DNA from: Winogradskyella litoriviva
GTDB lineage: Bacteria; Bacteroidota; Bacteroidia; Flavobacteriales; Flavobacteriaceae
Assembly (NCBI RefSeq): GCF_013249065.1
Contig: NZ_JABRWQ010000006.1
Location: 62,001-126,000 of the forward strand
Length of the DNA stretch: 64,000 bases
Direction: 5' to 3'
Shown piece by piece: positions 52,279-60,681 of the stretch (positions within the stretch are counted from its first letter, which is position 1; each line of letters begins with the position of its first letter). Under the pieces are notes generated by a model. It was given only the letters and a program-made list of their open reading frames with translations, searched no databases and was not told where the DNA came from. The translations under genes were made by a program, and so were the position numbers.

Positions 52279-52373
52279 CAACTTTACATCAGCTATTAAT
52301 CAACACCTTAAGTTAAATTCTTAATGCTCTGGATTATACATTATAATTAAGAGCTACTAAAACAATTAAAACT

Positions 52374-52487
52374 ATGGAAACAATTAAAAATGAAACATCA
52401 AAACGAGACAAACTTTTTATCGCGTTATTAATCGTTAGTTCCATCATCGTAATATCTGCGAATATTGCAGTAAATTTCTTTAGTTAA
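52374..52487 (+). CDS. 37-residue single-helix membrane peptide
   Basis: The frame METIKNETSKRDK is followed by a hydrophobic helix LFIALLIVSSIIVISANIAV and ends NFFS, then TAA. The charged, basic-containing N-terminus and the single helix fit a small inner-membrane protein with N-terminus inside. It is too short for homology by eye. Support comes from its placement between a dyad-controlled promoter and a strong terminator at 52529, with no other gene in the interval. It may be a stress or toxin-like peptide or a subunit modulator; unknown. Confidence 0.6.
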   Translation: METIKNETSKRDKLFIALLIVSSIIVISANIAVNFFS

Positions 52488-52527
52488 ACTCATTAGTTAG
52501 TTCGTTGTTCTATTGTTAGTTAGGAAC

Positions 52528-52561
52528 AAAAAAGCGCAACTCTATTGGAGTTGCGCTTTTT
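52528..52561. terminator. bidirectional intrinsic terminator
   Basis: A 9-bp GC-rich stem GCGCAACTC / GAGTTGCGC flanked by A and T runs on both sides, so it can stop the peptide transcript (plus) and the sucAB transcript (minus). Confidence 0.9.
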
Positions 52562-52583
52562 AATTTTATTCTTTTCTTTTGAC

Positions 52584-53798
52584 TTACATCTCTAATGCCT
52601 TCTTCACATTATTGTCCATCAATAATTCTTCAGGATTTTCTAATGCTTCTTTTACCGCTACTAAGAAACCAACTGATTCTTTTCCATCGATAATTCTATG
52701 ATCGTAAGATAAAGCAACATACATCATTGGATGAATTTCAACTTTACCATCTACTGCAATAGGACGTTGTATTATATTGTGCATTCCTAAAATACCACTC
52801 TGAGGTGGATTAATAATAGGTGTGGATAACATACTACCAAAAACACCACCATTTGTAATAGTAAATGTTCCACCTGTCATTTCATCAACAGTGATTTGTC
52901 CATCTCTTGCTCGTAATGCTAATCGTTTTACTTCAGACTCAACACCTCTAAAGGTTAGGTTTTCTGCGTTTCTAATTACAGGTACCATTAATCCTTTTGG
53001 ACCAGATACTGCTATACTTATATCAACAAAATCATAAGTCAACATTTCTTTTCCATCAATCATTGAGTTAACCGCTGGATACATTTTTAATGCTCTAACC
53101 ACAGCTAAAGAAAAGAAACTCATAAACCCAAGACTCACGCCATGTTTTGCTTTAAAGTCTTCTTTGTATTGTTTACGCAATTCAAAGATTGGCGTCATAT
53201 TAACCTCATTAAATGTGGTTAACATTGCAGTTGTATTTTTAGCCTCAACTAAACGTTCTGCTACTTTACGACGTAACATTGACATTTTACTGCGCGTAGT
53301 TCCTCTGTTTCCACCTGTTGGAGTTCCCATTGATGGTACTGCTTTTATAGCATCTTCTTTTGTTATTCTACCATCTTTACCTGTACCAGAAACAGAACTT
53401 GCATCAATTCCTTTTTCAGCTAACACTTTTTTTGCAGCCGGACTTGCAGTACCTGTTGCGTATGTTTTAGATTTTGTTGCAACTGGTTTTTGCTCTTCTT
53501 TTTTAGGTGCTTCCTCTTTTTTAGCTTCTTTTTTGGGTGCTTCTCCTCCTTCTGGTTTTGCAGCACTTGTATCAATTAAACATACAATGGCTCCAACAGC
53601 AACGGCATCACCTTCTTCTGCTTTTAGTGTTATTGTTCCACTAGCTTCTGCAGGAAGTTCTAAAGTCGCCTTGTCGCTATCTACCTCAGCGATGGCCTGG
53701 TCTTTTTCAACATAATCTCCATCTGCCACTAACCATTCTGCGATTTCTACCTCAGTAATTGATTCGCCTGGCGAAGGTACTTTCATTTCTAAAATCAT
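52584..53798 (-). CDS. sucB: 2-oxoglutarate dehydrogenase E2, dihydrolipoyl succinyltransferase
   Basis: 404 residues. One lipoyl domain (about 1-76) with the modified Lys in [11 protein letters not shown] near residue 43. An Ala/Lys/Glu-rich linker and the E3-binding domain follow ([32 protein letters not shown], given as family pattern over about 117-150). The catalytic domain ends with the active-site His in [12 protein letters not shown] near 375. It transfers the succinyl group to CoA in the TCA cycle. sucA lies 44 bases upstream on the same strand. Confidence 0.95.
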   Translation of the reverse strand: MILEMKVPSPGESITEVEIAEWLVADGDYVEKDQAIAEVDSDKATLELPAEASGTITLKAEEGDAVAVGAIVCLIDTSAAKPEGGEAPKKEAKKEEAPKKEEQKPVATKSKTYATGTASPAAKKVLAEKGIDASSVSGTGKDGRITKEDAIKAVPSMGTPTGGNRGTTRSKMSMLRRKVAERLVEAKNTTAMLTTFNEVNMTPIFELRKQYKEDFKAKHGVSLGFMSFFSLAVVRALKMYPAVNSMIDGKEMLTYDFVDISIAVSGPKGLMVPVIRNAENLTFRGVESEVKRLALRARDGQITVDEMTGGTFTITNGGVFGSMLSTPIINPPQSGILGMHNIIQRPIAVDGKVEIHPMMYVALSYDHRIIDGKESVGFLVAVKEALENPEELLMDNNVKKALEM

Positions 53799-53842
53799 GG
53801 GCTTTATTTTTGTTTAAGCTCTAATTTGAGTTGTTTTATTTT

Positions 53843-56599
53843 TTATCTCTGGTTGTTCTTGGTTTTATCAAAAACGTAATCTATAACTTCTTTATGTCTT
53901 ATTTTAGAACGCGTAGAACTACCTGCTGCTGGTGCACCATACGGTCTTCTACTTGCTGCTCTAAATTGTTTTGCTTCATCTAAATGCATTAACATATGAG
54001 CATATGCACCCATGTTTCTAGGCTCTTCTTGTGCCCAAACTAAATCGTCTGCATTTTTATATTTTTTAATAATTTCTCTAATATTTTCTACTGGTAACGG
54101 AAACAACTGCTCAATTCTAACCAAGGCAATATCTTCTCTTCCTTGCTTTTCTTGTTCTTCTAATAAATCATAGTAGAATTTACCTGTAACAAAAACTAAA
54201 GTCTTTACTTTTTCTGCTTTTGCATTTTCATCATCAATTAACATTTGGAAACTTCCGTTTACAAATTCATCTACAGAAGACACAACTTTTGGATGACGCA
54301 ACAAGCTCTTTGGCGTAAATACAATTAACGGCTTTCTAAAATTAGCTTTCATTTGTTTACGTAACAAATGAAACATATTTGCTGGTGTTGTACAATCTGC
54401 AATAAACATATTGTCTTTGGCACACATTTGCAAATAACGCTCCATACGACCCGAAGAATGCTCTGCTCCTTGACCTTCATACCCATGTGGCAATAGCATT
54501 ACCAAACCATTTTGAGTCTTCCATTTATCTTCACCAGAAGAAATATATTGATCTAGCATAATTTGAGCTCCATTACTAAAATCTCCAAATTGCGCTTCCC
54601 AAATGGTTAATGTATTAGGGCTAGCCATGGCATAACCATAATCAAAACCAACAACACCATATTCTGATAATAATGAATTAAAAATATTGAATTGACCTTG
54701 GTCTTGAGATACATTTTTTAATAAGATAATTTCTTCTTCACTATCCTCTACTTTTACTACGGCATGACGATGCGAAAATGTACCACGTTCAACATCTTGC
54801 CCAGAAATTCGAACATTAAAACCTTCCGTTAACAAAGAACCATAAGCCAAATGCTCAGCCATTGCCCAATCCAATCTATTTTCATCAAACATTGTTTGAC
54901 GAGATTCAATTAATCTTTGAATTTTACGAATAAACTTTTTATCTGTAGGAAGATTAGAGATAACTTTAGTAATATCTTTTAGAACATCTTTAGATACTGT
55001 TGTATCCACCTGTTCCATCATTTTATTTTCTGTAACTCTGGTAAAACCTTTCCACTCCTCTTGCATAAAAGCAGTAATTTCAGTTTTATCTTCTTTACGC
55101 GAATCTTCTAATTTTTCCTCTAAAGATTCTTTATATTTCTTTTCAATATGTTTAACATACCCTTCATTTATAACACCTTCTTCTAATAATCTTTGTGCAT
55201 AAATATCTCTTGGGTTTTTTTGCTTAGCTATGGCTTTATATAAAAGTGGTTGCGTAAATTTAGGCTCATCACCTTCATTATGTCCATATTTTCTATAACC
55301 TAACAAATCTATAAAAACATCGCGTTTAAATTTCATTCTAAAATGAAGTGCAAAAAGTGCGGCATGTACCACTGCTTCAGCATCATCAGAATTAACATGA
55401 AGAACAGGCGAAAGGGTAACTTTAGCGACATCAGTACAATATGTACTAGAGCGACCGTCTAAATAATTGGTAGTAAAACCTATTTGATTATTAACTACAA
55501 TATGAATGGTTCCATTAGTTTTATAACCATCTAACTTTGCCATTTGCACAACCTCATAAACAAGTCCTTGGCCTGCAATGGCAGCATCTCCATGCACAAC
55601 AATTGGTAGAACCTGAGAAGCATCTGTAATATCTTCTTTATCTTGTTTAGCTCTTGTTATACCTTGCACAACAGCACCTACCGTTTCTAAGTGCGATGGA
55701 TTAGGCGCAATATTTAAATTAATCTTTTTATTGTTGTATGTTTCGCGATTACTCGTCCAACCTAAATGGTATTTTACATCGCCATCAAATACTTTTTCTT
55801 CGTAATCTTTACCATCAAACTCGCTAAAAATATCTTTAGCAGATTTTCCAAAAATATTAGTTAATGTACTCAGACGACCTCTATGTGCCATTCCCATTAC
55901 AAATTCCTTTACACCTTCATCTGCAGCTTTTTCAATAATGGCATCAACGGCTGGGATTAGAGATTCGTTACCTTCTAAAGAAAAACGTTTTTGACCTACA
56001 TATTTGGTGTGCAAAAATGATTCAAACGAAACGGCCTGATTTAGTTTTTTAAGAATATATTTTTTCTCGTCAGGTGTGAATTTTGAATGATTATCATTAA
56101 CATTCAATTTATTTTGTAACCATTCTATTTCCTCTGGTTGACGTATATACATATACTCTACACCAATTGAATCACAATAAATACTTTCTAAATGATCTAT
56201 AATGGTTTGAAGCGTCGCAGTGCCTATACCCAAAATCTCACCAGCAGAAAAAGTAGTATTTAAGTCAGTCTGACTTAATCCAAAATTTTCAATTTCTAAA
56301 GTAGGTGCATATTTACGTCTTGCTCTAACCGGATTGGTTTTAGTAAACAAATGCCCTCTACTTCTATAACCATCAATCAGTTTTAAGACTTGAAATTCTT
56401 TTTGAAGTTGTTCTGGTATTTGAGTAGATACACCTTCTACAATTTCACCTTCCATTCCGTAATTTTCTGAGCCAAAATCGTAACCTTGAAAAAAGGCACG
56501 CCAACTCGGTTCTACAGAATCAGGGTTTTTTAAATATTGGTCGTACAAATCAGCAAAGTATGCTGTATGTGCTGCGTTGAGAAAGGAATATTTATCCAT
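53843..56599 (-). CDS. sucA: 2-oxoglutarate dehydrogenase E1 component
   Basis: 918 residues, thiamine diphosphate-dependent. Motifs: N-terminal E2-binding-type segment FLNAAHTAYFADLYDQYL, then YRSRGHLFTKTNPV, GMAHRGRLSTLTNIFGKS, NPSHLETVGAVVQGI, the ThDP-binding HGDAAIAGQGLVYE and HIVVNNQIGFTT, and the transketolase-like pyrimidine domain HSSGRMERYLQM. It decarboxylates 2-oxoglutarate and passes the succinyl group to E2 lipoate. First gene of sucAB with its own promoter; lipoamide dehydrogenase is not in the window. Confidence 0.96.
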   Translation of the reverse strand: MDKYSFLNAAHTAYFADLYDQYLKNPDSVEPSWRAFFQGYDFGSENYGMEGEIVEGVSTQIPEQLQKEFQVLKLIDGYRSRGHLFTKTNPVRARRKYAPTLEIENFGLSQTDLNTTFSAGEILGIGTATLQTIIDHLESIYCDSIGVEYMYIRQPEEIEWLQNKLNVNDNHSKFTPDEKKYILKKLNQAVSFESFLHTKYVGQKRFSLEGNESLIPAVDAIIEKAADEGVKEFVMGMAHRGRLSTLTNIFGKSAKDIFSEFDGKDYEEKVFDGDVKYHLGWTSNRETYNNKKINLNIAPNPSHLETVGAVVQGITRAKQDKEDITDASQVLPIVVHGDAAIAGQGLVYEVVQMAKLDGYKTNGTIHIVVNNQIGFTTNYLDGRSSTYCTDVAKVTLSPVLHVNSDDAEAVVHAALFALHFRMKFKRDVFIDLLGYRKYGHNEGDEPKFTQPLLYKAIAKQKNPRDIYAQRLLEEGVINEGYVKHIEKKYKESLEEKLEDSRKEDKTEITAFMQEEWKGFTRVTENKMMEQVDTTVSKDVLKDITKVISNLPTDKKFIRKIQRLIESRQTMFDENRLDWAMAEHLAYGSLLTEGFNVRISGQDVERGTFSHRHAVVKVEDSEEEIILLKNVSQDQGQFNIFNSLLSEYGVVGFDYGYAMASPNTLTIWEAQFGDFSNGAQIMLDQYISSGEDKWKTQNGLVMLLPHGYEGQGAEHSSGRMERYLQMCAKDNMFIADCTTPANMFHLLRKQMKANFRKPLIVFTPKSLLRHPKVVSSVDEFVNGSFQMLIDDENAKAEKVKTLVFVTGKFYYDLLEEQEKQGREDIALVRIEQLFPLPVENIREIIKKYKNADDLVWAQEEPRNMGAYAHMLMHLDEAKQFRAASRRPYGAPAAGSSTRSKIRHKEVIDYVFDKTKNNQR

Positions 56600-56638
56600 T
56601 ATACTTTTTGAGACATTGTCGTTTCAACATAATTTAGC

Positions 56639-56646
56639 CAAAAATA
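56639..56646 (-). promoter_or_regulatory. -7 promoter box of sucAB
   Basis: TATTTTTG on the minus strand matches TAnnTTTG. The transcript would start near 56632, about 33 bases before the sucA ATG. No clear -33 element was found. Confidence 0.45.
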
Positions 56647-56706
56647 CAACTTTTAGAAAAAATAGATAAGGTTTTATTATATTTATAACAAAATCAAAAA
56701 ACTATT

Positions 56707-57255
56707 ATGACTATCTCATATTCTAAGCATTTCAACAATAATAAAACCAAATTAAGTATCCTTATACTATGTTTTTTTACTTTATTTTCATTTGCACAAG
56801 ATGCAAAAACAAAAAGCACATTTTGGAATAATGTTGAGTTTGGAGGCGGTTTAGGTTTAAATTTTGGTAATGGTTTTTTTAGTACTGCTGTTTCACCAAA
56901 CGCATTATATAGGTTTAGTCCTTATATTGCTACAGGTGTTGGTCTCAATTTCTCGTATAGTTCTCAAAAAGACTTTTTTAAATCCACGGTTTTAGGAGGC
57001 AGTGTTATTGGCTTATTTAATCCTTACGAACAAGTTCAACTTTCTACAGAATTTGAACAATTACATGTAAGCCGAAATTTTGACGAAAGATACGTTTCAA
57101 ATTCTGATGATGATTATTGGTATCCTGCGTTATTTTTAGGTGTTGGATACTCTAGTAATAATGTGACCTTTGGCATTAGATACGATGTGCTCTATGATAA
57201 AGATAAAAGCATCTACTCTGAGGCTTGGATGCCATTTGTACGGTTTTATTTTTAA
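56707..57255 (+). CDS. small outer-membrane beta-barrel protein
   Basis: 182 residues. After a 14-residue hydrophilic leader, a signal helix (LSILILCFFTLFSFAQ) ends in AQ. The rest has short beta strands with aromatic ends: NVEFGGGLGLNFGNGFF, ATGVGLNFSYSS, GVGYSSNNVTFGIRYDV and a terminal MPFVRFYF, as in small 8-strand OmpA/OmpX-like barrels. The function is unknown. It precedes the nos cluster on the same strand, but 217 bases with a separate regulated promoter lie between, so it is probably its own unit. Confidence 0.7.
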   Translation: MTISYSKHFNNNKTKLSILILCFFTLFSFAQDAKTKSTFWNNVEFGGGLGLNFGNGFFSTAVSPNALYRFSPYIATGVGLNFSYSSQKDFFKSTVLGGSVIGLFNPYEQVQLSTEFEQLHVSRNFDERYVSNSDDDYWYPALFLGVGYSSNNVTFGIRYDVLYDKDKSIYSEAWMPFVRFYF

Positions 57256-57406
57256 TTAAGCGAATACTTCATCTCTATAAATTTAATAAATACACACCTG
57301 TTTTTATTTTTTTTAAAATTATTAAATAGCTTAATATTCTTTTAGTCTGAACTTTATAGCTATTTTTTTGTGCCTAATTTTTAAATAAGACAAATTTATC
57401 CCATTT

Positions 57407-57420
57407 ATGATAATTATCAT
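57407..57420. promoter_or_regulatory. Crp/Fnr-type palindrome upstream of the nos operon
   Basis: ATGATAATTATCAT is a perfect 14-bp palindrome containing TGATnnnnATCA, the core of Fnr/Dnr-type sites (TTGATnnnnATCAA). Its centre (57413.5) is about 42 bases upstream of the start expected from the -7 box at 57443-57450, the usual activating position. The regulator itself is not encoded in the window. Confidence 0.65.
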
Positions 57421-57442
57421 GTTTTTTACATTATTAGAAATC

Positions 57443-57450
57443 TACATTTG
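57443..57450 (+). promoter_or_regulatory. -7 promoter box of the nos operon
   Basis: TACATTTG matches TAnnTTTG. No good -33 TTTG is present; the Fnr-like palindrome occupies that region, which fits an activator-dependent promoter. The remainder of 57256-57406 is AT-rich with no gene seen. Confidence 0.65.
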
Positions 57451-57472
57451 CCAAAACTTAAATCATTAAACA

Positions 57473-57958
57473 ATGAAAAAATCACTAAAATTCTTAACAA
57501 TGATCGCTATAGCAACTTTAGTTAGTTGTGGAGGTGATGACAAAAAGAAAGAAGAACCAGGCTACGGTAAAAAAGCGCCTGTAAAAACTGAAAAGAAAGA
57601 ACCTGCTTCTAAACGAGTTGAACTTTCTAATAAAGGAGTCGGACCAATAACATCTGTAACCTTAGCAGCAGAAGTTGATCAAGAGATGGCTAAACACGGA
57701 ATGGATGTTTACACAAAAATGTGTACAGCATGCCACAAAGCAGACAAAAAATTCATTGGACCTGCACCCACTGGCATTTTATCTAGAAGAAGTCCAGAAT
57801 GGGTAATGAATATGATTTTGAATCCTGAAGAAATGATAAAACAAGATCCTTTAGCCAAAGATTTGTTATTAGAATTTAATGGAGCACCAATGGCAAACCA
57901 AGGTCTTTCTGAAGAAGATGCCAGAGCAATATTAGAATACTTTAGAACTTTAAAATAA
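57473..57958 (+). CDS. c-type cytochrome lipoprotein of the nos operon
   Basis: 161 residues. Lipobox LVSC places the lipidated Cys near residue 19, followed by GGDDKKKEEPGYGKK, a charged flexible arm. One haem motif CTACH lies at about residues 84-88, with KFIGP after it and an axial Met candidate in GAPMANQG near 139. It is a monohaem class I cytochrome anchored to a membrane, well placed to donate electrons to NosZ. It is the first gene of the cluster and is 6 bases from the fasciclin gene. Confidence 0.92.
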   Translation: MKKSLKFLTMIAIATLVSCGGDDKKKEEPGYGKKAPVKTEKKEPASKRVELSNKGVGPITSVTLAAEVDQEMAKHGMDVYTKMCTACHKADKKFIGPAPTGILSRRSPEWVMNMILNPEEMIKQDPLAKDLLLEFNGAPMANQGLSEEDARAILEYFRTLK

Positions 57959-57964
57959 TAATTT

Positions 57965-58531
57965 ATGAAACTAACCAAAAACCTGTTTGTAGCCTTTGCA
58001 ATTGTGGCTCTTTTTAGCTCATGCAAGGATGCGAACAAAGACGCTTCAACCACGTCATCAGAAGCAAAAACAGAAACTACAAAACGAACTGGCCAAGCCT
58101 TTATTGAAGATGATGGCAGTACTACTGTTTTAAGTATTGCTATTGGGTCTAAAGACCACACTACTTTAGTTGCTGCAGTGCAAGCTGCTCAATTAGAAAA
58201 TGCATTAGTAAACGCAGGACCATTAATGGTATTTGCTCCTACAAATGAAGCATTTGCAGCCTTACCTGAAGGAACAGTAGAAAATTTGCTGAAACCAGAA
58301 AACAAAGATGCTTTAGCTAATATCTTAAAGTATCATGTGACACCTGGTAACTATTCTAAAGACTTTTTAAAGAAATTTAAAAAACTAGGTCAAGCTAATA
58401 ATGGCTATGTAAAAGTAGAAGTAGTAGATGGAGAACCAATGATTGGAGGAGCTAAAATATTGGCTAGTATAAAAGCTGGTAACGGAATTGTCCATGTTAT
58501 AGACAAAGTTTTATTACCTCCAACAGAATAA
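57965..58531 (+). CDS. fasciclin-domain lipoprotein of the nos operon
   Basis: 188 residues. The signal ends in LFSSC (Cys near residue 20). After a Ser/Thr/Lys linker, one fasciclin (FAS1) domain spans about 60-186: LENALVNAGPLMVFAPTNEAF, NILKYHVTPGNYS, and NGIVHVIDKVLLPP at the end. FAS1 domains mediate adhesion or protein contacts; why one sits between a cytochrome and nosZ is not established. Its position in the operon suggests a periplasmic scaffold or partner role for NosZ, which is inference. Confidence 0.9.
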   Translation: MKLTKNLFVAFAIVALFSSCKDANKDASTTSSEAKTETTKRTGQAFIEDDGSTTVLSIAIGSKDHTTLVAAVQAAQLENALVNAGPLMVFAPTNEAFAALPEGTVENLLKPENKDALANILKYHVTPGNYSKDFLKKFKKLGQANNGYVKVEVVDGEPMIGGAKILASIKAGNGIVHVIDKVLLPPTE

Positions 58532-58559
58532 TTAATAACTAACTTAATATTTAAACAAA

Positions 58560-60530
58560 ATGAAAAATATAATAACATCAAGTATTGCAATGCTCGTTAT
58601 CCTTTTAGGATTTACCAGTTGTAATAATGGCAACCAATCTGGAGGTAAGTCTGGAGCGTTGTCTAACAATATTGCAGAAAAAGTATACGTAGCACCAGGA
58701 GAATACGATTCACATTACGCATTCATTTCTGGTGGATATAGTGGTAACGTTACTGTTTACGGATTGCCATCTGGTAGAATGTTTAAAGAAATCCCTGTTT
58801 TCTCTCAATTTGCAACCTCTGGCTATGGTTATTCTGAAGAAACAAAACCAATGTTAAACACATCTCACGGATTTGTACCTTGGGGAGATTCTCACCATCC
58901 AGATATTTCTCAATCAAAAGGAGAGTTAGATGGACGTTGGGTTTTTATAAATGAAAACAACACACCTCGTATTGCAAGAATTAGTCTTACCACATTTGAA
59001 ACCGAAGAAATCATTGAGGTTCCAAATAGTGCTGGTAACCACAGTTCTTCATTTGTAACAGAAAACACAGAATATGTAGTTGCAGGAACACGTTTTTCTG
59101 TTCCAATTCCACAACGCGATATGCCAATTAAAGATTACAAAGGAAACTTTCAAGGTGCCTTATCTTTTATTAGTGTAGCACCAGAAACTGGTAACATGGA
59201 TATTAAATTCCAGGTATTAATGCCAGGTTTTAACTACGATTTATCACATCCTGGACGTGGAAAATCTCACGGTTGGTTCTTCTTTACAACATATAATACT
59301 GAAGAAGCTAGCACATTATTAGAAGTTAACGCTTCACAAAATGATAAAGATTTTATCGCAGCTGTAAACTGGAAAAAAATTGAAGAGTACGTTAATAATG
59401 GTGGTGGAAAAATGATGCCAGCTAATTATGCTCATAATCTTTATGATGAGCATACACATACAGCAACTTCTACTATGAAAAAAGAAGTGCGTGTTGTTAA
59501 CCCAATTGATGTTCCTGGAGCTGTTTATTTTATTCCAACACCAAAATCACCACATGGTTGTGATGTAGATCCTTCTGGAGAATACATTGTAGGTAACGGA
59601 AAATTATCTGCAAACTTAACAGTGCATTCATTTACAAAAATGTTAGATGCTATTGAAAAAGAGAAATTTGCAGGTGAAGCTTACGGCATTCCAATTTTAA
59701 ACTTTGAAGATGTCTTAGCTGGCGTTGTAGAGCAACCAGGATTAGGACCATTACACACAGAGTTTGATGGAAAAGGAAACGCATATACTACATTCTTTAT
59801 TTCTTCTGAAGTTGTAAAATGGAAAATAGGAACATGGGAAGTTATAGATAGAAAACCTACATATTACTCTGTTGGTCACTTAACAATTCCTGGAGGAAAT
59901 TCTGGAAAACCACAAGGTAAATACATGTTTGCAATGAATAAAATAACAAAAGACCGTTATTTACCAACAGGTCCAGAAATGGAACATTCTGCACAATTGT
60001 ATGATATCTCTGGAGATAAAATGGAATTACTATTAGATTTCCCTACACATGGAGAACCACATTATGCTGCTGCAATGGAAGCAAGTATCATTAAAGAACA
60101 ATCTCAAAAAATCTATAAGTTAGCAGATAACAAGCATCCATATGCTGCTAAATCTGATGCTGATACTAAAGTAGTAAGAAACGGAAACGAAGTACATATC
60201 TATATGACGACCATTAGAAGTCACTTCTCACCAGATAACATTGAAGGTGTAAAAGTAGGAGACAAAGTATATTTCCACGTTACTAATTTAGAGCAAGATT
60301 TTGATGTACCACATGGATTTGCGGTACTTGGTCAAAACAATTCAGAATTACTTATAATGCCAGGACAAACAAAGTCATCTGTTTGGGAACCTAAACAAGT
60401 TGGTGTTTGGCCATTCTATTGTACAGATTTCTGTTCTGCATTACACCAAGAGATGCAAGGTTACATAAGAGTTTCTGCTGCAGATTCAGATGTGCCAATT
60501 AAGTGGTCTCTAGGAGAAGATATTGAGTAA
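58560..60530 (+). CDS. nosZ: nitrous oxide reductase, Sec-exported lipoprotein type (clade II-like)
   Basis: 656 residues. The signal is of the Sec lipoprotein type (lipobox FTSC near residue 21) and has no twin-arginine motif, which marks clade II NosZ. The beta-propeller supplies the CuZ histidines: HHPDIS, NHSSSF, DEHTHTAT, SPHGCDV, GPLHTEF and GEPHYAA. The C-terminal cupredoxin domain has the CuA motif FYCTDFCSALHQEM near 618-632. It reduces nitrous oxide to dinitrogen in the periplasm. Two hairpins follow the stop codon, so nosZ mRNA may exceed that of the accessory genes. Confidence 0.97.
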   Translation: MKNIITSSIAMLVILLGFTSCNNGNQSGGKSGALSNNIAEKVYVAPGEYDSHYAFISGGYSGNVTVYGLPSGRMFKEIPVFSQFATSGYGYSEETKPMLNTSHGFVPWGDSHHPDISQSKGELDGRWVFINENNTPRIARISLTTFETEEIIEVPNSAGNHSSSFVTENTEYVVAGTRFSVPIPQRDMPIKDYKGNFQGALSFISVAPETGNMDIKFQVLMPGFNYDLSHPGRGKSHGWFFFTTYNTEEASTLLEVNASQNDKDFIAAVNWKKIEEYVNNGGGKMMPANYAHNLYDEHTHTATSTMKKEVRVVNPIDVPGAVYFIPTPKSPHGCDVDPSGEYIVGNGKLSANLTVHSFTKMLDAIEKEKFAGEAYGIPILNFEDVLAGVVEQPGLGPLHTEFDGKGNAYTTFFISSEVVKWKIGTWEVIDRKPTYYSVGHLTIPGGNSGKPQGKYMFAMNKITKDRYLPTGPEMEHSAQLYDISGDKMELLLDFPTHGEPHYAAAMEASIIKEQSQKIYKLADNKHPYAAKSDADTKVVRNGNEVHIYMTTIRSHFSPDNIEGVKVGDKVYFHVTNLEQDFDVPHGFAVLGQNNSELLIMPGQTKSSVWEPKQVGVWPFYCTDFCSALHQEMQGYIRVSAADSDVPIKWSLGEDIE

Positions 60531-60543
60531 ATTAATTTGAAGA

Positions 60544-60620
60544 ATTAGAGAAATTTTGTTTTAGTGTTTATTTCTCTAATTAAGGCGAGAGTTGAGTTTT
60601 CGCTCTCGCCTTTCTTTTTT
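60544..60620 (+). terminator. two tandem hairpins after nosZ, the second a terminator
   Basis: ATTAGAGAAA (60544-60553) pairs with TTTCTCTAAT (60571-60580). Directly after it, GGCGAGAG (60584-60591) pairs with CTCTCGCC (60603-60610) and runs into TTTCTTTTTT. The accessory genes continue on the same strand from 60682, so termination is likely partial or the first hairpin protects the nosZ mRNA end. Confidence 0.8.
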
Positions 60621-60681
60621 AAAACACTTTATTCTGTTTACGCAGAAACCTCACTGAAAAGAATATTAAATATTACACATC

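Noticed and set aside
53164-53715. 183-residue plus-strand frame opposite sucB
   Set aside because: It is antisense to the lipoyl and linker part of sucB and has no independent motif or promoter.
57709-58161. 150-residue minus-strand frame in the nos operon
   Set aside because: It lies across the cytochrome and fasciclin genes on the opposite strand; both of those are well supported.
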